16,653 bases of DNA from assembly GCA_036010965.1 (NCBI GenBank), contig DASCMO010000058.1:1-16653 (forward strand). Direction: 5' to 3'. Shown piece after piece: positions 1-6,620 of this stretch (position 1 is the first letter of the stretch; every line of letters begins with the position of its first letter). Position numbers and translations under genes: made by a program. Under the pieces are notes generated by a model. It was not told where the DNA came from, did not search any database, and worked only from the letters and a program-made list of their open reading frames with translations. The stretch comes from GCA-2686265 sp036010965. Lineage in GTDB: Bacteria; Planctomycetota; UBA1135; GCA-002686595.

Positions 1-1
1 G

Positions 2-970
2 TTCGATCCCTCGCCCTATCCCAACCTGCGCATTCTGATCCTGACGAACGGGTTGCTGCTCACGAGCAAGACCTGGGACAGCGTCTGCAACGAGATCATC
101 GACGCCGTCTCCATCTCCATCGATGCGGCGACCCCCGAGACCTACACGATCAACCGCGGGGACGACTTCGCCGTTCTGCAGGAGAACCTCGAGTTCGTGG
201 GCAAGCTGCGGACGACCGGTGAGCTGGGGCACTTCGGTGTCCACTTCACGGTGCAGGAGAACAACTTTGCCGAGATGTCGGCCTTCGTGGCGCTGGCGCA
301 GTCCGTGCACGTGGACAAGGTGGTCTTCATCCAGCTCGTCAACGGCGGGACCTTCAGCCCGGAAGAGTACGCCCAGTGCAGCATCCACGATCCCGCCCAC
401 CCCAAGCACGCTGAGTTCCTCCAGGTGCTGTGCGACCCCTCGCTGGGCCTGCCGATGGTGGACCTGCAGGTCCTCGCGCCTCTGCGCGCGCGAGCCATGG
501 CTCTCCAGCCCGAGCCCGAGCCCGAGCCCGAGTGCCCCGTCCCGTCCTTGCCGGTGGCTCTCGACTTCCAGAGCCGGGAGAACATCGAGTGGATCCAGGA
601 CGGGTTTCACGATGTCGAGGCGTCACCTCAGGGAGCGTGGGCGTGGAGCAGCGGTCCGCGATCCCTGCTCCAGCTGTCCTTGCCGGGAGATTCGGACATC
701 CGGCTGGCCCTCGATGGCCTGCCGTTGACCTTTCGAGGCAGCCCTCCCCAGCGCGTCGACGTCCTGCTCAACGATGCGCCCGTCGAGCAGCTCGTCCTGT
801 CCGCCTCCCGCAAGCGGTACTCCGTCCTGCTGCCCGCGAAGCGGCTCGTTCACGGACGTAACACCGTCGAGCTCCGCTACGCCTACGCCCGCCAGCCCTG
901 CGATGTTTTCGTGAACTCCGCGGACGAGCGCCATCTGGCGGTCTGCTGGTACGCGATCGAGTTTTCCTGA
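2..970 (+). CDS. Radical SAM protein, 5'-truncated, with C-terminal beta-sandwich-like domain
   Basis: The frame is open from base 2, so the start and the CxxxCxxC iron-sulfur motif lie upstream of the window; the TTG at 53 is internal. The visible 322 residues begin with a radical SAM barrel segment: a strand ending in LTNG, then SISIDAATPETY and a G-D-x-F-x-x-L-x-x-NL stretch, then VQENNFAEM. This pattern is typical of radical SAM enzymes. No Cys-rich SPASM cluster follows. After a PEPEPEPE linker (about residues 153-160, counted from the TTG) comes a 140-residue all-beta region containing WAWSSGP, VDVLLND and HGRNTVELRY, similar in style to jelly-roll domains attached to glycosyltransferases and sulfotransferases. 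The substrate is unknown. The radical SAM assignment is fairly secure. The C-terminal domain type is inference. Confidence 0.75.
   Translation, partial: FDPSPYPNLRILILTNGLLLTSKTWDSVCNEIIDAVSISIDAATPETYTINRGDDFAVLQENLEFVGKLRTTGELGHFGVHFTVQENNFAEMSAFVALAQSVHVDKVVFIQLVNGGTFSPEEYAQCSIHDPAHPKHAEFLQVLCDPSLGLPMVDLQVLAPLRARAMALQPEPEPEPECPVPSLPVALDFQSRENIEWIQDGFHDVEASPQGAWAWSSGPRSLLQLSLPGDSDIRLALDGLPLTFRGSPPQRVDVLLNDAPVEQLVLSASRKRYSVLLPAKRLVHGRNTVELRYAYARQPCDVFVNSADERHLAVCWYAIEFS
509..532 (+). repeat. Four tandem copies of the hexamer CCCGAG
   Basis: Four perfect in-frame copies of a 6-bp unit encode the PEPEPEPE linker between the radical SAM region and the C-terminal beta-rich domain. A hexamer repeat can change copy number by slippage without shifting the frame, so linker length may vary between strains. 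Confidence 0.85.
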
Positions 971-972
971 GC

Positions 973-1004
973 CCGACCCGCGGCGCATTTAGCGGGGCGG
1001 TCGG
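973..1004. terminator. Candidate bidirectional terminator hairpin between convergent genes
   Basis: CCGACC (973-978) pairs with GGTCGG (999-1004). A further CGC/GCG pairing inside is broken by a short bulge. The hairpin fills the 34-nt gap between two convergent stop codons. There is no clear T-tract on either side, so a terminator role rests on position and stem only. Confidence 0.35.
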
Positions 1005-1652
1005 TCAGGTGCGCCGCTGGACCTTGCTCGCCAGCTCCACGCGCGCGCGGCGGTAGAGTTGCATGGCGGCGTCGGCCGAGGGCCGTTCGAGTCTCTCGGC
1101 GACGAAGCTCCACGAGCCTCCGGCGTAGTCACGCAACAGGATCACCTCGCGGTGCTCGATGCGCACTTCGGACAGGCACTCGTCCACGATCTGCGCCATC
1201 TCCTTGCGTGACACCTTGGTGCCGGGGCCCGCCGATTCGTCGACGAGCTCGCGCGCGAACTCGAAGTCCTGCCCGTCTGTTCGATATCTCTCCAGCCGCT
1301 CCTCACGGTGAGCGTCTCGCTTCTGTGCCGCGAAGTGCTCCACCTGGTGCAGCACCTCGTGCTCAACGATCTTCGAGAGCCAGTCGATCAAGCTCGCGTC
1401 CTCGCGCAACTCGAAGGACTTGAGACCCTGAAGCGCGCGGATCAGGGACTCCTGCGTCACGTCCTGCGCGTCGACCTTTGCTCGCAGCGCCGGACCGAGC
1501 CTCGCCTGCACGATGCGCTCAACGCGCGGGTAGACGCGGGCCAGGAGTCGGTTGAGCGCCTCCTCGTCGCCGTCCTGATACGCCTGCAGGAGGGCGACGG
1601 AGTGCGTCTCAGGCGGCGAGGGAGACTCGCCCTGCGGGGTATCGCTGGTCAC
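1005..1652 (-). CDS. ECF-type RNA polymerase sigma-70 family sigma factor
   Basis: This 215-residue protein starts at a GTG codon with no obvious Shine-Dalgarno. Region 2 spans about residues 20-105: an acidic helix (AYQDGDEEALNRLL) followed by the core recognition segment DAQDVTQESLIRAL. Region 4 spans about 150-210, with REVILLRDYAGGSW as the -35-binding helix-turn-helix and a basic recognition helix (LYRRARVEL). There is no region 1 or 3, so it is group 4 (ECF-like), of the kind abundant in planctomycetes. The linker between regions 2 and 4 is long (about 45 residues). The gene lies 45 nt downstream of the large beta-sandwich protein on the same strand and may be cotranscribed. No anti-sigma factor with a recognisable cytoplasmic domain is next to it, so its control is unclear. 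Confidence 0.88.
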   Translation of the reverse strand: MTSDTPQGESPSPPETHSVALLQAYQDGDEEALNRLLARVYPRVERIVQARLGPALRAKVDAQDVTQESLIRALQGLKSFELREDASLIDWLSKIVEHEVLHQVEHFAAQKRDAHREERLERYRTDGQDFEFARELVDESAGPGTKVSRKEMAQIVDECLSEVRIEHREVILLRDYAGGSWSFVAERLERPSADAAMQLYRRARVELASKVQRRT

Positions 1653-1671
1653 GCTCAGGATCGTAGCACCC

Positions 1672-1692
1672 GCGCGGCACGCGCGGCCGCGC
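1672..1692 (-). other. GC-rich hairpin in the gap between two co-directional genes
   Basis: GCGCGGC (1672-1678) and GCCGCGC (1686-1692) form a perfect 7-bp stem with a 7-nt loop, inside the 45-nt gap between the beta-sandwich gene and the sigma factor gene. No T-run follows. It could lower read-through or mark an RNA processing point, or it could be chance in GC-rich DNA. Confidence 0.3.
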
Positions 1693-1697
1693 CGGTC

Positions 1698-3575
1698 TCA
1701 GCGGCCGGGTATGCGTGCCAGGAAGACCTCGATCCGGTGCTCCTGGCCGGAGGGCACCCGGACCAGTCGAGGCGTGCTCAGGACGTGGTCGGGCATGCCC
1801 CCCAGCCTGACCTCGTAGGTCCTGTCCGCGGGCAGGAAGACGCGCCCCGCGCGGCCCTGCGCCACCGCCCCCGTGCCCTGGTCTGCAGCGGTCAGCCAGA
1901 AGCGAGCGTCGTCCCAGGACAGCGCGCCTGTCTCGTCGCTGAGCGAGACGCGCAGCTCGCAGAGGGGGTCGAGTTCGAAGACGGCGGTGCACCCGTCGGC
2001 GTGGACCGTGACGGCCTGCACGGCGACCCGACGACCCGTCGGGAGGTCGAGGAGCTCGAGCTCCAGAGGGCCCATGGGAGCGAGGAAGCGAGTGGAGGCT
2101 GCGGAGAGGGCGACTCGGTGCGACGAGCCGCTCCCTTCCGGGATCCTCCACTCGAGCCGCAGGCCCTGGGGCCTGGGAGAGCCGGGCCGGGTCTGAAGAT
2201 GGACGGTGACCGCGCCGGGATCATCCACGCTCAACTCGTGGGCGCCGGACGCGCGATCGAGCTCGAGCACCGAATGGAAACCGGTCCCCGGGATGCGTGC
2301 GCGGTATCGACCGTGATCGAGTTCCCCGGCACTCCAGAGGTATCGGTCGGTTCCCGCGGACCGCATGCTGGAGATCGGGAGGTAGGTGCGGTCCTTGAGG
2401 CCGCTCTCGGGTGAGACGGGCTCAAGGATCAGGCAGTCAGGAACCTCGCCCCAGGCGCTCGAGACCGTGAGGATCCCGTGGAGTTCCGCTGACTGGGCTC
2501 GAGCCCCTTCGCCCGCTTCGAGTTGCACTGTGGCGCGGGCCGTATGGACTCGCGCCGTTCCCGTGGCAAAGACGCGCGCTCCCGAGCGGTCCGTGGTGGT
2601 GAGACTGACCTCGTACTCCCCGTGAGGGAGACCCGCGACGAGGATCGTCTCACCCAGTCGGGGCCTGGTTTCGAGATAGCTCTCCCCAGCGTCGGGCTCC
2701 CCACCGGGCCTGCGAACTCGCAGGATCGTATCGGTCCCTCGCAGCCCCCGCGGCTCGATGACCGTCAGGGTCGAGCCAGGCTCCAGCGTCACCGTCTGCT
2801 CTCCCCCGCGAGCGTGGTCGATCACGACGCGGTTCCAGGCGAACCCCTCCGCGCGCACCCAGTACGCGACCGATCTGGCGGTAGGAGCGCGCCGGACGAG
2901 CTCGTCCAGGTCGATCGGGGACGATGCGCCGCGGGTCAGCGATACCTGGGGAGCCCTACCCGGGAGTGCGCCCGACAGTGGACCCGGGCAGACCTCTATC
3001 TCGTCCAGATGGCGGCCCGTACCGCGTTCCAGGACCAGTATCCGGGCCGGGTCCGCGATGCGGACCTCGATCACCTGCTCCTCTCGGGACAGGGGGGAGA
3101 CTGTCGTGTCCACCACCCGCCCAGGCTGTCCATCCAGGATGACGTTGGTGACCGCCAGCCGGTCGGCCGCGTGGCCGGGGGCCTGCCAGCGGCCGTCGAT
3201 GACGTCGACGCGCTCGCGCCGACGCGCAGCATCGTTGTGGTAGACGAGGTCGAACCTTCCGCACGCCGGCCCGCGGATGCGACCGCTCCCGTCCCGCGCA
3301 CGCACGGTCCCGCGCAGGTATGCGATGGCGGCCTCTCTCTGCCCCGCGTGGGCCGGCGAGGCGGTCGCGGCGCGCGCCGCGGAGACGGTCACCACGCTCG
3401 GTGCCCCGAGCTCGGGGGCGCTCTCCTCGGCCTCGATCAGCCGGAGGAGCGTGTCCGCGTCGGGGCCGTGGGAGCTGGCGGCGGGGCTTCCGGGGAGCGG
3501 CCCGGTCAGGAGGGCGAGGGCCACGAGGCCACCAGCGACGGTCATCAGCGAGAGCGCGAGGATCGTGTTCTTCAT
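1698..3575 (-). CDS. Large exported or membrane-anchored protein with repeated beta-sandwich-like segments
   Basis: The chosen ATG gives 625 residues beginning MKNTILALSLMTVAGGL, a classic short n-region followed by a hydrophobic segment (about residues 4-23), read as a signal peptide or membrane anchor. An upstream ATG at 3629 would add 18 residues with a Pro/Ala-rich n-region; neither start has a convincing Shine-Dalgarno. The rest is soluble and beta-rich, with recurring phrases such as VTLEPGSTLTVIEPRG, GLPHGEYEVSL and LPADRTYEVRLGG. These resemble carboxypeptidase-regulatory-like or CNA-B-type folds repeated several times. No catalytic motif was recognised. It sits between a lipoprotein gene (73 nt upstream) and an ECF sigma gene (45 nt downstream). 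The short cytoplasmic tail argues against an anti-sigma role. Function unknown; the fold is inference. Confidence 0.72.
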   Translation of the reverse strand: MKNTILALSLMTVAGGLVALALLTGPLPGSPAASSHGPDADTLLRLIEAEESAPELGAPSVVTVSAARAATASPAHAGQREAAIAYLRGTVRARDGSGRIRGPACGRFDLVYHNDAARRRERVDVIDGRWQAPGHAADRLAVTNVILDGQPGRVVDTTVSPLSREEQVIEVRIADPARILVLERGTGRHLDEIEVCPGPLSGALPGRAPQVSLTRGASSPIDLDELVRRAPTARSVAYWVRAEGFAWNRVVIDHARGGEQTVTLEPGSTLTVIEPRGLRGTDTILRVRRPGGEPDAGESYLETRPRLGETILVAGLPHGEYEVSLTTTDRSGARVFATGTARVHTARATVQLEAGEGARAQSAELHGILTVSSAWGEVPDCLILEPVSPESGLKDRTYLPISSMRSAGTDRYLWSAGELDHGRYRARIPGTGFHSVLELDRASGAHELSVDDPGAVTVHLQTRPGSPRPQGLRLEWRIPEGSGSSHRVALSAASTRFLAPMGPLELELLDLPTGRRVAVQAVTVHADGCTAVFELDPLCELRVSLSDETGALSWDDARFWLTAADQGTGAVAQGRAGRVFLPADRTYEVRLGGMPDHVLSTPRLVRVPSGQEHRIEVFLARIPGR

Positions 3576-3648
3576 GGTCTTCGGCTGGGCAGGGGAGGCG
3601 GGGCGCGCTGCCTGGAGCGGCCCCGCCATCAGGTCTCAATCCACGTTT

Positions 3649-4452
3649 TCAGTCGGCCACCCAGACCGAGAACGAGCAGTCCTCCGGGAACGTACCCGGG
3701 CAAGCCCAGGTGCCGATCAGCTCCTTGTCGGGGCTCATGATCGCGCAGATCGTCCCGGCCTCTCCGGTCGACTCCGTGTAGTGGCCGATGAAGCGGCCGT
3801 AGGTGCTGCTGTCGAGCCCCAGCTCACCGCCATCGCTGTTCTCGAAGGTCGACGAGCCCGCGCTGCCGCCGTCGAAGTTGCCCTCGAAGGACCCATCGAG
3901 GCCCACCTGTGCGGAGGAGTTTCCAGTGGCCGCGATCTCGAAAGAGGAGTCGGTGACGACCGTGTAGCCTCTGTAGGACCGACCGACGAGGTCGCCCAGG
4001 GTGTAGCTCGAGGCCGAAGAGCCGCCCTTCTGGAGCACGCCGAAGTTCCATTCAGAGTCGCAGAAGACGACGTGCTCGCCGGCCTCATCGATCCAGAAAC
4101 CACCCTCCGAGCCGTCCGAGAGCGTGAAGTCGTAGATTTGCGCCTGGTTGCGCGTGATCGACCCGGTAAGGCCGGAGGGGTTGCCGTCCAGGATAAGCTC
4201 GGTCATCTTCAGATCGGCATCGACGGTGAGCTGAACCGGATGGAGCGAGCCGTCCGTGAGCTCCTCCGTGCCGAACCAGTTCCCGGTCAGAGGGCTGGCG
4301 CTGGGCGGGGTGCCGCCACCGCCACCGCCACCACCGGCGGCGCCGCCGGCGCCGCCGCCACTACCGCCGCTGCTACAGGCAGTGGCGGTAATCAGCAGAA
4401 CGCCCAGCAAGGAGGTGAAGGTCCAGGAACGGAAAGAGGGGCTTTTCATCAT
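3649..4452 (-). CDS. Gly-rich-tethered lipoprotein of unknown function
   Basis: The ATG at 4452 is preferred over the in-frame ATG at 4470 because GGAG lies 6 nt before it; the protein is then 267 residues. The signal peptide has a basic n-region, a hydrophobic core (SLLGVLLI) and a lipobox-like TATAC with Cys26 as the likely lipidation site. Ala at -3 is less usual than Leu. A tether made almost only of Gly, Ala and Ser follows (residues 27-47). A beta-rich globular region then starts near LTGNWFGTEEL and resembles small lipocalin-like or 'lipoprotein of unknown function' folds. It ends with a CPGTFPEDC pair, and four Cys after residue 26 suggest disulfides outside the cytoplasm. It is the first gene of a run with the beta-sandwich protein and the sigma factor. 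No family was recognised. Confidence 0.75.
   Translation of the reverse strand: MMKSPSFRSWTFTSLLGVLLITATACSSGGSGGGAGGAAGGGGGGGGTPPSASPLTGNWFGTEELTDGSLHPVQLTVDADLKMTELILDGNPSGLTGSITRNQAQIYDFTLSDGSEGGFWIDEAGEHVVFCDSEWNFGVLQKGGSSASSYTLGDLVGRSYRGYTVVTDSSFEIAATGNSSAQVGLDGSFEGNFDGGSAGSSTFENSDGGELGLDSSTYGRFIGHYTESTGEAGTICAIMSPDKELIGTWACPGTFPEDCSFSVWVAD
4311..4373 (-). repeat. Low-complexity GGC/GGT run encoding a Gly/Ala/Ser tether
   Basis: A stretch of imperfect GGC, GGT and GCC triplets encodes the flexible segment right after the lipid-modified Cys of the lipoprotein. Runs of CCACCG and GCCGCC on the plus strand make it prone to triplet slippage that stays in frame. Confidence 0.8.
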
Positions 4453-4458
4453 CTTTGT

Positions 4459-4462
4459 CTCC
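4459..4462 (-). promoter_or_regulatory. Ribosome binding site of the lipoprotein gene
   Basis: GGAG on the minus strand sits 6 nt before the ATG at 4452. It decides in favour of this start over the ATG six codons upstream, which has no such motif. Confidence 0.6.
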
Positions 4463-4558
4463 AGGGTCATCGAGGTCGAGGTCGGGTCGGGGAGTGCGTT
4501 CCCCTCCCGCTGCTCGTGACAGCAGGATTCCCTCCCTGTCCTGACGCGAAGTCCGGAG

Positions 4559-4607
4559 AAAAAATCCCCCCGCCGCCCGCCTACGCCGGCGGGGCTGGCG
4601 GCGGGGG
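4559..4607 (-). terminator. Strong intrinsic terminator of the mqnB-mqnD-DUF952 operon
   Basis: On the minus strand an 11-bp perfect stem (4597-4607 with 4567-4577, all G/C) is followed after two bases by six T residues (4564-4559). The 19-nt loop can form a smaller internal stem. The upstream arm and most of the loop lie inside the last codons of the DUF952 gene, whose stop codon is at 4581-4583. The stem arm GGCGGCGGGGG therefore lies both in the coding end and in the terminator region. Confidence 0.85.
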
Positions 4608-4982
4608 ACCCGGCGCGCCGGCAGGGGAGTCAACGGCGGCGGCCAGGCACGGCAGCTCCCAGCCCTCGCCGACCCGCTGTACGGACCAGTAGCGCGCCAC
4701 GGCGGCGAGCTCCAGCGGGCCGTACAGGTGGGGGAAGCGCTCGCCGTCGCGCGATGGCTCGAGGCGCACCTCGCGCGCCACCCGCGCGCGCTCCACCTCC
4801 AGCAACCACACGCTCGTGACGTCGGCGAAGTGGAGGGCGAGGGTCCCATTCAGCTGCTGAGCGAAGGAGAGGTGCACGAAGCCCTCGCTCTCCAGGGAGG
4901 CAGGCCTCCAGGCCTCGCCGCCCGTTGTCCACTGCGCCGGACGCACGAGGTGAAAGAGGCGTTCGGTGTCCGCCTCACCCAT
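4581..4982 (-). CDS. DUF952 family protein
   Basis: This 133-residue protein matches the DUF952 pattern: LFHLVRPAQW near the N-terminus, the GFVHLS motif (residues 35-40), a central VWLLEVE strand, and FPHLYGPLEL (about residues 83-92). The family is widespread and its biochemical role is unknown. Its ATG overlaps the end of mqnD by 8 nt (ATGGGTGA holds the start of this gene and the stop of mqnD), so translation is probably coupled. The last residues (PGPPPPAPPA) are a Pro-rich tail absent from the family core. They are encoded by the terminator stem and loop, so they are probably a by-product of that RNA structure. It is the last gene of a menaquinone operon, but a role in that pathway is only suggested by context. 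Confidence 0.85.
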   Translation of the reverse strand: MGEADTERLFHLVRPAQWTTGGEAWRPASLESEGFVHLSFAQQLNGTLALHFADVTSVWLLEVERARVAREVRLEPSRDGERFPHLYGPLELAAVARYWSVQRVGEGWELPCLAAAVDSPAGAPGPPPPAPPA

Positions 4983-5811
4983 CGAAGACCTCCAGGGACC
5001 TGGCGTCGGGTGCTACCAGCCCCGCCTCGCGCGCGCGATCGCGCAGGGCGTCGAGGGCCGCCCGGCCCTCCGCACCCAGCTCCCTCGTCCAGGGATTCAC
5101 GTACAGCTCGACGTGCTGGAAGAGGACCTCATCGGCCTGCTCGGCAGCGTGCTGGCGCATGGTCGCGAGGGCCTCGCGCGGATGTGCGTGGGCGAAGGCC
5201 AGGGACTCGCCGATGGCCCGTTGCAGCTCACCGAGGACACGCGGGCCCAGGGAACGCCGGGCGAGGATGCCGCCCAGGGGCAGGGGCGCGCCGGTGTCGC
5301 GCTCCCAGCGCTCGCCGAGGTCCTCGACGCAGCGCAACCCGTGCTCGCGAAAGGTGAAGCGCCCCTCGTGGATGCAGACGCCCAGCTCGGCGCGACCCGC
5401 TTCGAGGGCCGGCATGATCTCGGAGAAGAGCACCTGCTCCACAATTCCCTCGCCGGCGTGGTAGAGGCGGTAGAGGAGCGTGGCCGTCGTCCACTCTCCC
5501 GGACACAGCACGCGTGGCGCGTCCGGCAGCTCGCCCTCCCCTGCAGCCAGGAGCAGGGGACCGACGCCGAAGCCGACCGCCGAACCGACCTCCAGCACGA
5601 CGTAGTCGTCGCCCGCCAGGAGGGCGGCGTGGAAGCTGGCCTTGACCACGTCCAGGCTCCCGGCGAGCAGGGCCTCGTTCAACTCCTGCACATCCGACAG
5701 GCGGAACTCGAGGGACAGGGGCCCGGGGTCCACCGCCCCGCTGAGCAGAGCGTGGAAGGCGAAGGTGTCGTTGGGACAGGTGGAGATCCCCACCTGCAGG
5801 GCCGCGCTCAA
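4975..5811 (-). CDS. mqnD: 1,4-dihydroxy-6-naphthoate synthase MqnD
   Basis: The protein is 278 residues, normal for MqnD. It carries the N-terminal signature STCPNDTFAFH (residues 10-20), the DVVKASFHA segment typical of the periplasmic-binding-protein-like fold, and the GVCIHEGRFTF stretch. MqnD converts cyclic dehypoxanthinyl futalosine to 1,4-dihydroxy-6-naphthoate in the cytoplasm, a step of the futalosine route to menaquinone. The ATG overlaps the stop of mqnB by 4 nt (ATGA), and the 3' end overlaps the DUF952 gene by 8 nt. The other pathway genes (mqnA, mqnC, mqnE) are not in this window. MqnA is a related fold, but the CPNDTF motif favours MqnD. Confidence 0.92.
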   Translation of the reverse strand: MSAALQVGISTCPNDTFAFHALLSGAVDPGPLSLEFRLSDVQELNEALLAGSLDVVKASFHAALLAGDDYVVLEVGSAVGFGVGPLLLAAGEGELPDAPRVLCPGEWTTATLLYRLYHAGEGIVEQVLFSEIMPALEAGRAELGVCIHEGRFTFREHGLRCVEDLGERWERDTGAPLPLGGILARRSLGPRVLGELQRAIGESLAFAHAHPREALATMRQHAAEQADEVLFQHVELYVNPWTRELGAEGRAALDALRDRAREAGLVAPDARSLEVFDG

Positions 5812-6521
5812 CCGCCGGCTCCCCAGTCGGGCGAGCCGGCCAGCAGGGCGACGGCCGTCTCATGCGCGGCCGCGAGGGCGCTGGGGATGCGCCAGCGCTC
5901 CGGGTCGCGGTCGCCCACTTCGTTCGAGATACCGCGCACGATGCGCAGGGGGATGCCGCCCAGGACGCAGGCCATCGCCACCGCGAAACCCTCCATGTCC
6001 TCGGCCCGCGCCTCGGGAAAACGCTCTCGGCGTCGCGCGGCCTGCTGCGCGGAGTCAGAGGCGGCGCAGGTCGTGAGCAACAGCGGCGCTCCGTCCTCCG
6101 CCGCCGCGGGCAGGGCAATGCGGTCGGTGATGGGGGGCGCGCTCATGCCCTCCGAACCGGGCCACTGGGGGAAGCCCAGAGAGGGCGGCCCACAGAAGGC
6201 GTCACCCTCTCCGACACCGACGCCGTCCACGGCCGTGGCGCGAAACTCGACCGCCGTTCCGACAGGGTGGAGCTCGAGGTCGAAGGCTCCGGCGATTCCC
6301 ACCAGCAGCACGCGCCGCGGACGGTGCTGTGCCAGGAGCCAGGCGCTGCGGGCCGCGGCTGCCACGGGCCCGAAGCCGCACAACTGTGGTTCGCCGTGCC
6401 GCGCGTCGAAGCCGCCCTGGTCGAGCAGGCGTCGGCGCTCCAGCTCGGTCGGGACCAGGATCAGGGTTTCAGAGGTGGTCTCCACCGCGCCGAGTGTCCC
6501 CCCGAGCGCCGCGTGAGGCAA
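5808..6521 (-). CDS. mqnB: Futalosine hydrolase MqnB
   Basis: This nucleoside-phosphorylase-like protein has the usual features: a glycine-rich LVGIAGAFD turn (about residues 73-81), the ribose-binding EDMEGFAVAMAC motif with the conserved Met-Glu pair, and RGISNEVGDRDPERW near the C-terminus, which is distinctive for MqnB. It removes hypoxanthine from futalosine to give dehypoxanthine futalosine. The TTG at 6521 gives 237 residues and follows a purine-rich GGGAGGGAGG. A GTG at 6485 would start nearer the first beta strand (ETLILVPTELER) but lacks a ribosome site, so the start is uncertain by 12 residues. It leads the operon and is divergent from the M28 peptidase, with a 99-nt gap holding no promoter I could define. 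Confidence 0.9.
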   Translation of the reverse strand: MPHAALGGTLGAVETTSETLILVPTELERRRLLDQGGFDARHGEPQLCGFGPVAAAARSAWLLAQHRPRRVLLVGIAGAFDLELHPVGTAVEFRATAVDGVGVGEGDAFCGPPSLGFPQWPGSEGMSAPPITDRIALPAAAEDGAPLLLTTCAASDSAQQAARRRERFPEARAEDMEGFAVAMACVLGGIPLRIVRGISNEVGDRDPERWRIPSALAAAHETAVALLAGSPDWGAGG

Positions 6522-6523
6522 GC

Positions 6524-6534
6524 CCTCCCTCCCT
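6524..6534 (-). promoter_or_regulatory. mqnB: Purine-rich ribosome binding site of mqnB
   Basis: The minus strand reads AGGGAGGGAGG just before the TTG at 6521. This is the reason for choosing TTG over the internal GTG at 6485, although the exact pairing register is ambiguous because the motif repeats. Confidence 0.5.
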
Positions 6535-6620
6535 GCCCCGGCTCACGGCCCCGTCGCACCCGTCGATCTGCTAGCCTGCGACCCACGACGTCCATCCCAT
6601 CCCCGATCCGTACTCTTGCC

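Noticed and set aside
53..60. TTG at 53 as the true start of the radical SAM gene
   Set aside because: The frame is open back to base 2, and the preceding residues (NLRILILTNG) are part of the conserved barrel, so the gene begins outside the window.
509..532. Hexamer repeat as a CRISPR array
   Set aside because: The units are contiguous with no spacers, and they encode a Pro-Glu linker in frame.
4966..6516. Long open frame on the plus strand opposite mqnD and mqnB
   Set aside because: Both minus-strand genes are recognised families with tight overlaps. The plus frame has low-complexity composition.
5862..6620. Upstream extension of the M28 peptidase frame
   Set aside because: The extension is antisense to mqnB, and the clear signal peptide begins at 6621.
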